Positions 10,856 to 19,986 of a DNA stretch of 64,000 bases are shown here, piece by piece. Source of the stretch: Pseudovirgaria hyperparasitica (taxonomy: Eukaryota > Ascomycota > Dothideomycetes > Acrospermales > Acrospermaceae); NCBI RefSeq assembly GCF_010093815.1, contig NW_022985560.1:679501-743500 (forward strand). Reading direction: 5' to 3'. The stretch's first letter is position 1. Each line of letters opens with the position of its first letter. Below the pieces are notes generated by a model, which worked only from the letters and a program-made list of their open reading frames with translations, searched no databases and was not told the origin of the DNA. A program made the translations under genes and the position numbers.

Positions 10856-12018
10856 ATGCATCTCTCTGACCGGCACCTAGCATGGCTCACCGCAACAGCT
10901 TCCACCGAAGCTCTCCTTGATAGCGGTGTCCTCCCGCACGCTGTAATCCGTCTCGGTATTCGCACGCAGCTGCGTCAGCGCATACAGCTCATCTCCTCGA
11001 CATCCCTTGAGAGCTCGTGGGTCACAAAAATGAAGTATGTCGACTTGCTGCGCACGCGTCCGATTGCCATTGAGACCAAAACGGCGAACGAACAGCACTA
11101 CGAAGTTGGTACAGGAGTCTTGGCGGCATGCTTAGGGCCACGTATGAAGTACTCATGTTGCTTGTATGAAGATGATGGTCGCGGGGGAATCAAAGGCAGT
11201 CTGGCAGAGGCGGAGGATCGGATGCTTGATCTATATGTGCAGCGGGCGGGTGTAGTGGATGGAATGAGTGTCTTAGATCTGGGGTATGCCCACGTTTTCC
11301 TCTTTCCTGATATCCTATGCCAATCACAAGTCAAAGGCAACCTTAATACTAACATCACGTGGCCAGGTGCGGCTGGGGCAGTCTGTCTCTCTACCTCGCC
11401 GCGCGCTTTCCCAAATCCCCTATAACAGGCTTCTCCAATTCCGCAACCCAGAAAACATACATCGACGCCCGCGCCGCTGCTCTAGGCCTGAAGAACCTTA
11501 CCATAGTCACCGGTGACGTCGTCGAACACACCTTCGAAGCCGCCGCCTACGACCGCGTCATATCGATCGAACTCTTCGAGCACATGAAGAATTATGAGCT
11601 CCTCATGGCCAAAGTCTCCCACGCCCTGGTCCCATCAGGCAAGCTCTTTCTGCATATTTTCCACCACGCTAATACACCATACGACTTCGAGGACGGGTGG
11701 ATGACGACACACTTCTTCACGGGAGGCACAATGCCAAGCGCCGACCTGATGCATTTCTTCCAGAGGGATTTGACGCTAACAAGACAATGGTATGTTAATG
11801 GGAAACACTACGCGAGGACGTGTGAGGATTGGTTGAGCAAGATGTGTGCATCGAAGAAGGAGATTTGGCCGCATTTGGTAGAGACATACGGGGCAGACAA
11901 GGCGAGTGTATGGTGGGTGCGCTGGCAGGTGTTTTATATGGCGTGCGCAGAGCTGTTTGCCTGGGACGGGGGCGAGGTATGGGGTGTCGGGCATTATTTG
12001 TTTGAGAAGCGGCAGTAG
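10856..12018 (+). CDS. Cyclopropane-fatty-acyl-phospholipid synthase-like SAM methyltransferase
   Basis: Two exons, 10856-11283 and 11367-12018, with an 83-nt intron (GTATGC donor, CTAAC branch, GGCCAG acceptor); 359 aa. The intron splits the SAM-binding motif: the spliced product reads VLDLGCGWGSLSLYLAARFP, the canonical glycine-rich motif I of the CFA/mycolic-acid cyclopropane synthase family, preceded by HYEVGTGVLAACLGPRMKYS (family substrate-side motif) and followed by VISIELFEHMKNYELLMAKV, which carries the conserved Glu before a His. CFA synthases transfer a methylene group from S-adenosylmethionine to an unsaturated phospholipid acyl chain; fungal relatives also include C-methylating enzymes of unknown substrate. 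The protein lacks an N-terminal membrane segment and is shorter than bacterial CFA synthase, so the precise substrate is uncertain. It stands alone, without a visible biosynthetic cluster. Confidence 0.88.
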
Positions 12019-13455
12019 AGAAGAAGAGAGAAGAGAAGAAAGAGTGAGGTACTGTAGATAGTGTGGGCATCAGGTATGAGGTAATGGCAGGCTCCCGAAC
12101 AGACTTTCACCGACGCGTTCAACGTGACGCGACCCTGATTGATCGTGCCATTTCTGATTATTGGGAACATCACTAGCGCCACATGAACAGGCAGCCTCAG
12201 CCTAGATGACGTCTGTCCTGCCATACACAGTATATATTTGGTTCGGATTTGACAACTCACAGTTACTGTCACTACTGTCCTCTTAGTCTAGAGGCATCAA
12301 CGACGGATAAAAAAGCGCAGTTTGTTACGGCTTTCTCGGTTCCCCAAAGGTCACAAGTTCGACCCGCGCGATATGAGTTTTGTTTTGCGTTTCTCTTCGG
12401 TCATACCACTTTTTGGTGTGCTTTTGTCTCTCTTTCAATTCAAGGAGAGTCGTGCCGATGACTCTTAATATCATGTACGAGACACATGTAAGACTCAGTC
12501 GAATGGTGATTCAATACATGATATAGATTTGCTGTGGGTACCTGTAGATGGATAAATTATAAAGGCTGCTGTGGTCAGTCTGAAAAGTTTCGTGATGTTT
12601 CTGGGCGGAGATCTGCAGGAGTAAAGCCTTCCTCAAGTGATTTGTTTGACATAAGAAACACCTCCCAATCCCCATGTGGAGTCTTCTTAGTGTTTGAATA
12701 CACTATGAACCTTCATATATACATCTCCCTTCTTCGGCTACGATCCTCCAATCTAAGCGTCGATCAATGATCCCAAGGATGTTTCCATCCCAGCAATGCT
12801 GGTCCATCTTTCTTTGCGCGGTACATCAACTGTCATCATCATCAATGCTATTTCCCGCAAGAGGCATTGCTGCTAGCTTACAAAAAACCACATGCTTGCT
12901 GGGAGTGCAAGGGCGAAGAAACGGTAGAGGGGTCGAGCAGGATGAACGTGGACAGGGTGTCCGTTGGCAGCATGAGGCTTGCCATGACCGGCAAAGAGTG
13001 GTAGGGTTCTACCGATAGTTAGAAAGTCCAGTTGTTTATTGTCAAGCGACATACCTCCTCATGCTTGTTGTGTGAAGCTGTAATTGATCGGAGATTCCAC
13101 GACTATGAGCCGTGAGATGAGGTTGTGACGGACGAGGTGATGATCGCTAGTTCAGATCTAATCTCTCGGCGATCATTCGGCCCCGCCCAGCGCATTCTCG
13201 CGCGCCCGTTCATCTTGATCAGACAATTGTTCACTCCATTACAATAGTTATTTTCGCCTAGACCCTCGACGTATCTCCGTCCCCGCATCTATGAGCATGT
13301 TTGCGCTCATATAATCTGTCTATCCATGTCGTCACCTTCACACCTGCGCATCATCATCATAATTTCAGAGCCTCTCTCGAACTCGGAGACTGAGGATTCG
13401 ATCCGCTGAGATCGAGGTGGAACAGTGGCTTAGATTGTTCAGACTCGTCACGAAG
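12019..13455. other. Intergenic, no gene seen
   Basis: About 1.4 kb between two plus-strand genes. Frames of 60-90 codons exist but show no motifs. The last few hundred bases are the promoter and 5' leader of the BUR1 gene. A stretch near 12340-12370 with a GTTCGACC box was checked as a possible tRNA and not accepted. Confidence 0.55.
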
Positions 13456-15342
13456 ATGACTTCTCCTCCGGCACAGGCGACGCCAACAGGCGTCACCCCT
13501 ATTCAACGCACATACAAAGGCTGCTCGTCGATACGAGATTACCAGGTCATGGATAAATTGGGCGAAGGTACATTCGGCGAAGTGCACAAGGCAAGATCGC
13601 GAAAGACATCACAGCTCGTAGCGCTCAAGAAAATCCTCATGCACAACGAGAAGGACGGGTTCCCGATCACAGCATTGAGGGAGATCAAATTGTTGAAGAT
13701 GCTGTCACATATCAACGTCCTGAAACTCGAGGAGATGGCCGTGGAGAGGCCAAAAGGAGAAGGTCGCAAGAAAGCAGTACTTTACATGGTTACACCGTAT
13801 ATGGAGCATGATCTCAGTGGACTGCTGGACAACCCTGACGTCAGATTCACGGAGCCGCAGATCAAATGTTACATGCTGCAATTGCTGGAGGGTCTGAGAT
13901 ATCTACACGACAACAAGATTCTGCATCGAGATATGAAGGCAGCGAATCTGCTTATCAGCAACAAGGGCATCCTCCAGATTGCGGACTTTGGACTTGCAAG
14001 ACATTATGACGAGGAGGTACCCAGAGCAGGAAGAGGTGCTGGCGAGGCCAACAGAGAGTATACCGCGCTGGTCGTGACGAGATGGTACAGGCCGCCAGAA
14101 TTATTGCTATCATTGCGGAAGTACACGACGGCGATTGACATGTGGGGCGCTGGGTACGACCCTCGACCGTACGGCCTCTTCGACAGCTAACTTTGACTAG
14201 GTGTGTGTTTGGGGAGATGTTCAAACGGAAACCCATCATGGCGGGGAACAGCGATTTGAACCAGATTCATCTCATCTTTGATCTAGTCGGATCACCGACT
14301 GACGCTAATATGCCTGGGTGGAATCAGCTGCCTGGCTGCGAAGGGATAAAGCAATTCCCGCTTCGCAAAGGTACTCTGTCTCAAACGTTTAGGGAGTATG
14401 TATACATCGCATCCAACATCACACCAACACTGCTGACATATATCTTGTAGGCAAGGCTCCTCCGCAATATCTCTACTGCAAGAGCTTCTCAAGCTGGACT
14501 GGCGTAAACGTATAAATGCTCTGGATGCGTTACAACATCCCTATTTCAAGTCTGACCCTCTACCAGCCAAGCCAGAGGACCTCCCTACCTTTCAGGATTC
14601 ACATGAACTCGACCGGCGAAGCACCCGTGGTAACAAGGCTGCTCTCCCACCAGCACCTGCTGGTGGAACGGTTGGCATGGGGCCAAATGGTGAGTCTTTC
14701 GGAGCCAGTGGAGGTCCGCCACAAGCACCGCCCGGCGTACCTAATGGTCAATGGATGAATGGTGAGAGGGATCAAAGACCTCGTGGCTATGAAAGAGGTC
14801 CGCCAGGGCCGCCGCCCGGAGTTCGAGCAGGGAATTATGGCCGGGGATACGACCGTAACGATCGCAGAGACGGGCCTCCACGCCAACAATGGCAAGATGA
14901 AAGTCGACGTAGAGATGACCCAGGTTACAGACATCCCCTTCCACCGCCACCGGGAGAGGGTCGTCATCCTCTCCCAAACCCACCCCCAGTATATCGTGGC
15001 CCGGAGGGTCGCGACCGTGATCGTGAATGGGACCGAGGGGGACCTGCTCGCAATGGGCCTGGTAAGAGTAATGTCGATACCTACGTACCAAGCTATATGC
15101 GAGACCGAGTGTCTAAAGACCGCGATGAGCTTCCCACCAGAGAGATGCGACGTGGATCACATGATTCGAGAGATGATCCACCACCGTCACGAGACGATCG
15201 GCCTAGGAGAGATGAATACGTGGAAAGAGAGCGCTACCGCGATCAAGGTCTGCAGCGGCGGACGAGGAGCAGAAGTCCAGATCGCCGAGATAGGGATAGG
15301 AGAGACCGCGACAGGGGAGACAGAAACCTCTACAGAAGATGA
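13456..15342 (+). CDS. BUR1: BUR1/CDK9-type cyclin-dependent kinase
   Basis: Three exons, 13456-14153, 14201-14395 and 14451-15342 (introns 47 and 55 nt); 594 aa. The open frame extends to 13417 but the first ATG is at 13456 ([10 protein letters not shown]). The kinase domain is complete: glycine loop GEGTFG (36-41), catalytic Lys58, the PITALRE helix at 70-76 that names human CDK9, [10 protein letters not shown] with Asp159, DFG at 177-179, and the activation segment ending [13 protein letters not shown]. The C-terminal half is disordered, first proline/glycine-rich, then with dense Arg-Asp and Arg-Ser dipeptides. Bur1, with its cyclin Bur2, phosphorylates the Pol II C-terminal domain and Spt5 and supports Paf1 recruitment and H2B ubiquitination by Bre1, whose gene is also in this window. 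Nuclear. The first intron splits the codon in DMWGAGCVFGEMF; splicing is certain from the motif. Confidence 0.95.
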
Positions 15343-16170
15343 GTGAATTTCCTGGCGAACGGAGCACCGCGGCGTGAACATTTTTGACCGCTATTGGGCG
15401 CAAACGGTGTTATTGGCCTTTCTGGTTGACATCCTAGGCACAGGCTCAGGAGGCTGTTTTCAGACGGCCATATGCATAGCGTGGCGCCTTAGGGGTATCA
15501 TGATTGTATGTTTCATTTCATGTCACTCGAAATACAAATAGCCGCCTCGAGCATCCTGGTTGATTGAGTTGTCTTTAGTATTTACCGGTGAAGTCTGGCA
15601 ACGTCGAGATGGTCGTGCTGAAGTTGACACAGTCACTTACGAGGGGCAGTGAGGTCACTGAATCCTACGACATGGATTCGGCAGTTCGGCATGCCAAGAC
15701 GGACGTTTCTAACACCAGTGTAAACGAGGATGAGCCCTCGAGTCGAGTGTCGCAGTCTGAATGATTCTGCGCGAAATAACTTCGGATTATTATGAATAGC
15801 GCCCGAGTTGGTCTGGGCACGCTCTTACCACACAACAGCACACCAAACAGTGACATTCAAACGCGCATGCACAAGCAGCCCTTAATTTCATTGCGATAAA
15901 AAAAAACCCCCCAGCTAATACCTCATACAGTCCTGAGCATGATAGACACATATAGACACATATAGACATATATGTTTATATAAAGACAGCTATGGCCGTG
16001 GCAAGTAAGAAGGTTCTACATCACAAGGAGCCCAAGTCACTCCACACCAGGTCATTCCCCCCGGAAAAAAAAAATTATGTAGGTTTCTATCTACCTGCTG
16101 TTCAGCAGAAACATTTGTGTGTCCGATGATTAATCCAATTTTTTTTTTAGAAGCCACACTCTTTCGCATC
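15343..16170. other. Intergenic with short A/T tandem repeat
   Basis: About 830 bases. A short direct repeat (TATAGACACA, two copies plus a degenerate third) lies near 15949-15975, followed by a TATA-like TTTATATAAAG near 15975-15985, about 190 bases upstream of the next start codon. Homopolymer A runs occur near 15900 and 16066, and a T run at 16139-16149. No gene seen. Confidence 0.5.
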
Positions 16171-17079
16171 ATGTCTTCCCTCAAGCCGTCCGTCTTGCTT
16201 GCGGCTTTCCTCGCCATTCCATTTGTCTTCGCGGAAGACTGCAAGCCAGGCGGACCCTGCGTCAGCTACTATCCGGAGGTAGGCTGTCTGCAGGATTACA
16301 AACCTAACCCCGGTAGTTTCAAACCTAACCCCGGTAGTTCCGAACCGAATGACGACAATTGCTTCAAGTGGGAGAATTTCAAAAGTGTAAAGCTCGAAGC
16401 AGACGGAGAGACAGATGTCACTTGCCAGATGTGGCAGAGCAACAATTGCAACTCCGATAAGCCCGCCTATATGAAGAATACGCCATTCGAATGGAGGACA
16501 GACTTTGTGCCTCCTGACAAGAAGAATAACGGGCTTAAGCGGGAATTGTGTATCAACCCCAGCATGAACTTTCCAAAAAAATCCCCATTCCTCTTTGGGT
16601 CCATGCGATGTGTCGTTTATGGGCGAAATTCCGAGGGCATGACGGTCGATACCAAAGGTGCGGTAAATCAGACGGAGTCTCTAAATACAGCGCCAGTGCC
16701 GCCCACGTCCAAAGGGGGGGTTGCGCCGACAAATGGTATATCCTCAGGCCCAGGCTCGCCCTCAACCCCGGGTATGCCCCCAGGCCGACCAATTGAGGAC
16801 GCGCTTCGAAAAGGAGAAACATCGTCCTTGGCACAAAAGGACTCATCGTCAATGAGTTCGGACGGGAGGTCAATGTGGACAGGCCCAAATCCTATGAATC
16901 CGTTGAACGGGGCTCCTGATACGGCCACAATGCCACAGAACGGTCAATCGTCGCAAAACGGATCCCCAGTGGCGCCACTCTTTAGAGGATCCGCAGGGGC
17001 ACGTTCGACGAGCCCAGAGTTGGGTAGTGTGAGCGAAGGTGGACGAGGTTCTACCCACGGGCAGCCCCCTAATGTGTGA
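16171..17079 (+). CDS. Secreted protein with cysteine-containing head and disordered Ser/Pro/Gly tail
   Basis: Single exon of 302 aa from the ATG at 16171 (MSSLKPSVLLAAFLAIPFVF); an earlier in-frame ATG at 16126 would put 15 residues before the signal peptide and is less likely. Signal peptide about 20 residues. The mature head (about 21-150) has cysteines in EDCKPGGPCVSYY, GCLQDY, NCFKW, VTCQMW, NNCN, ELCINP and MRCVVY, eight in all, and an internal near-duplicate of ten codons (YKPNPGSF/FKPNPGSS). The last 130 residues are low complexity, rich in Ser, Pro, Gly and Asn with repeated polar patches and no cysteine. No domain is recognised. It could be a cell-surface or secreted protein; no GPI signal (no hydrophobic C-terminus) is visible. 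Confidence 0.75.
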   Translation: MSSLKPSVLLAAFLAIPFVFAEDCKPGGPCVSYYPEVGCLQDYKPNPGSFKPNPGSSEPNDDNCFKWENFKSVKLEADGETDVTCQMWQSNNCNSDKPAYMKNTPFEWRTDFVPPDKKNNGLKRELCINPSMNFPKKSPFLFGSMRCVVYGRNSEGMTVDTKGAVNQTESLNTAPVPPTSKGGVAPTNGISSGPGSPSTPGMPPGRPIEDALRKGETSSLAQKDSSSMSSDGRSMWTGPNPMNPLNGAPDTATMPQNGQSSQNGSPVAPLFRGSAGARSTSPELGSVSEGGRGSTHGQPPNV

Positions 17080-17274
17080 ATGAAAATGAGGGGATGCTAT
17101 CACTACACACACTCGGAGTGGCTAAGATACACCTGAAAAGATGCCACAATGAAGAGAAGGAGAGGATAAGATGTGAGAAGTAGAAAATAACTTATCGGAA
17201 GCTGGAATCGTCTTGGTCGCGAGGCTGGGGTGGTTGTTTCAATAGAAAGGTTGTTCATAAAACAGGCGGATGTG

Positions 17275-17430
17275 TATCGTATCGTATCATTCATTATATG
17301 TATTCTTTCATTGTATCCATTCATTGTATACCTTTGTTGTATAACTTCGCTGTATACCTTTTGTTGCATACTTTTATCGTATCCTGTCATTGTATACTGT
17401 ACTTTCATTGTATATATCCTGGTATCCAAT
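17275..17430 (+). repeat. Degenerate minisatellite of TTCATTGTATAC-like units
   Basis: About 150 bases made of roughly a dozen loose copies of a 10-14-base unit close to TTCATTGTATAC (variants such as TTTGTTGTATAAC, TTTTATCGTATCC). Spacing and sequence drift, so it is an old tandem array. It lies in the spacer between the secreted-protein gene and aspartokinase and creates spurious long open frames. Confidence 0.6.
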
Positions 17431-17618
17431 TGCTTGACTTTCCAGGATCCCCGGGTCCCCCGGTCCAGTATCTCGTCGGCCTCAGGCTACACTTGTTCCA
17501 GCCTGAGCCTTTCTGTTATGATCCACATTATTAATCGTCGAAACCTTTTGAATCCGGGGAGCCTCGGATGGGACGGTCGGCGCGTATTATGTAGGTGCGC
17601 CATTTTGTGGGGTTTGTC

Positions 17619-17636
17619 AGACTCATGAAGACTCAT
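17619..17636 (+). promoter_or_regulatory. Tandem near-consensus CpcA/Gcn4 sites
   Basis: Two copies of AGACTCAT start exactly 10 bases apart. Each differs by one base from the TGACTCA element bound by Gcn4/CpcA, the general amino-acid control activators. They lie about 180-200 bases upstream of the aspartokinase start codon, a typical distance. The match is imperfect, so the call is inference. Confidence 0.4.
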
Positions 17637-17815
17637 CAGTGGGTCTTGGCGGGCCGAGGACCCCTCTAGACGAAAAATGCCCCTCTACACCTATACACTT
17701 CATAAACTGAACCCTCTCCTGATTATTTTCACGACATCACAGTCCTCACGCGCTTGCTCCATAGCACATCTTCACCCCTCAATACCTCCATACCTCCTCC
17801 ATATACACACATGCA

Positions 17816-19586
17816 ATGGCCGCTGCCATGAACGGAATCGAGCGGTTAACGAGTCACCAAGAGGAAAAGCATTTGCCCGGAGGCTGGGTAGTGCTCAAGT
17901 TCGGGGGCACAAGCGTCGGCAAGTTTGCGGAGAATATTGCCGAGATTGTACAGTGAGTTTAGACGAAAACATGGATTCTCCTCCATGGCCAATTGCTGAC
18001 CGCGTGCAGAGCTGGCCTCGCTGGGAACAAACGGATTGCCGTGGTATGCTCTGCTAGAAGCAACAACACCAAGCTTGAGGGCACCACGAACCGGTGAGTC
18101 AATTTCTCGCAGAGTCATCTTGCATGGTGCAGATTGGCTAATGTGGCGTCACGCATGCAGCCTCCTCCGTGCAGCTCGCGAGGCCGAGAAGAAGTCCACC
18201 AGCAACTATGGCCCGATTGTCGACGCGATTCTCAACGACCATGTTGCAGCCGGCGCCGATACTTTTGGCTCCCCGGAAATACTTGCTGAATATACTGCGG
18301 GTGTAAAAGCTGAATGTGAGAATTTGACCAGGATCTTGGAGTCAGCCCACCACTTGGAGGAGGTCAGCGTGAGAGTCGAAGACAAGATTATCAGCAAAGG
18401 AGAAAAACTGAGCTGCCGCTATATGGCTGCCCTATTGCAGGCCCGCGGAGTCAATGCACAATATGTGGACATGTCTGAGGTGCTCTATACCCCTACACCC
18501 AAGGGACTCAACGAGAAGTTCTACTCTGATCTAGCCGCAAGTCTCGCGCAGGAAGTCTTTGCGTGCGGAGAAAAGATACCTGTCATCACAGGTTTCTTTG
18601 GAAATGTGCCTGGAGGACTATTGAATGTCATCGGACGTGGCTATACGGATCTTTGTGCCGCGCTCGTTGCGATCGGCATTCAGGCAGAAGAGCTGCAGAT
18701 CTGGAAGGAAGTGGATGGTATCTTCACCGCCGATCCACGCAAGGTACCAACTGCTCGTCTGATTGACTCCGTGACTCCGTCTGAGGCTGCCGAATTGACC
18801 TTCTATGGCTCGGAAGTCATTCACCCTTTTACCATGGAGCAGGTAATCCGCGCTCGCATTCCAATCCGGATCAAGAACGTTATCAATCCTCGAAGTGCCG
18901 GAACTATCATCTTCCCAGATGCAATCTCCGAGGTTGAAAAGAGCATCCCCGGGACTCCAGTGCCCGAGGCTCGTATGATTAGAAGCCGTTCCAGCACGCT
19001 CCTGTCCAGTGTTTCTTTCGGCAAGCCAAAGCGTCCAACCGCTGTGACCATTAAACATCACATAGTTGTTCTCAACGTGCATTCTAACAAGCGTACACGT
19101 GCCCATGGGTTCTTGATGAACATCTTTTCTATCCTTGACCGCTGGCACCTTAGTGTAGACCTTATCTCCTCGTCTGAGGTGCACGTGTCCATGGCAATCC
19201 ATTCCGAAGCAGCTCTGCTAGCAGGCGGGGGCGAGGATGAATGGAGTATTGCCCATGCTGACCTTCGTGGAGCAGTCGAGGACTTGGGGGAAGTCGGCAC
19301 TATCGATATCGTACCCGACATGGCCATTGTCAGTCTCGTTGGGAAGCAGTTGAAGAACATGGTTGGTATCAGTGGCAAGTTCTTCAGTGTCCTGGGTGAC
19401 AATAACATCAATATCGAGATGATCTCGCAGGGCAAGTCCACACCTCATCGTCACCAGATTCACCTTGTTTGGCGCTAACCTCCTTCAGGGGCGAGCGAGA
19501 TCAACATATCATGCGTCATCGAGGAGCGCGACGCCGACCGCGCTCTCAACGTTGTACATACGAATCTCTTTACATTTCTGGAGTAA
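17816..19586 (+). CDS. HOM3: Aspartokinase
   Basis: Four exons, 17816-17952, 18010-18093, 18161-19431 and 19489-19586; 529 aa, close to yeast Hom3 (527). The protein opens its catalytic domain with VVLKFGGTSVGK (Lys28), continues with RIAVVCSARSNNTKLEGTTNRLL, and has the amino-acid-kinase core to about residue 330. Two ACT domains follow (HHIVVLNVHSNKR… and DMAIVSLVGKQLKNMVG…NINIEMISQGASEINISCV), which bind threonine and give feedback inhibition. It phosphorylates aspartate, the first step to homoserine, methionine, threonine and isoleucine (fungi make lysine by another route). The third intron uses a GC donor (G|GCAAGT) and a CTAAC branch; only this splice gives the conserved GASEINISC. Start chosen because the first ATG three bases upstream is out of frame. 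Cytosolic. Confidence 0.96.
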
Positions 19587-19986
19587 AAGTCGGTTGCATT
19601 GATGAATGAGCATTTCAACATAGCGCAGGGTGCATAGCAAAAGTTTCTTTTCCGGGCTCACGCAGCACGACCAGCGAGCATCTACCATTGAGGTCAAAGG
19701 GAGTAGCGTTTTCATGTTCCACAGTCTTTCAATCCATATCATGGTTCTACTTGACGCGCACGGGCCTAGTGAATTCTATAATTTTGCCAAAGATCTTTGT
19801 TCACTTGGCCCGCTGGCACTGAGCACGCACTCGCCGCCTGTTCCAGGGGGACCTGTGCTTGTCGCGGTGAGCAAAGAATAACAAGAAAATTTTCATAGTA
19901 TAACCGCCTTGCGTGTTCCCCCTCTTGTGTTTCCTTCTTCACCAACCAAGTTTCGTCACAGTTTCTGGCTGTTTACCACCTTCATC
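19587..19986. other. Spacer and 5' region of the following gene
   Basis: 400 bases between two plus-strand genes, no frame of its own with protein character. Contains the aspartokinase 3' flank and the promoter and leader of the gene starting at 19987. Confidence 0.5.

Larger units (their letters stand above)
17080..17815. other. Intergenic, aspartokinase promoter side
   Basis: Apart from the degenerate array and a pair of Gcn4/CpcA-like sites described separately, the spacer holds no gene. Pyrimidine-rich DNA at 17690-17810 precedes the aspartokinase ATG, a common feature of fungal promoters and leaders. Confidence 0.5.

Noticed and set aside
12290-12375. Possible tRNA around the GTTCGACC box near 12358
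   Set aside because: No matching A box or acceptor-stem pairing could be drawn at tRNA spacing.
13417-13455. Upstream extension of BUR1 by 13 codons
   Set aside because: It has no ATG; the first ATG is at 13456.
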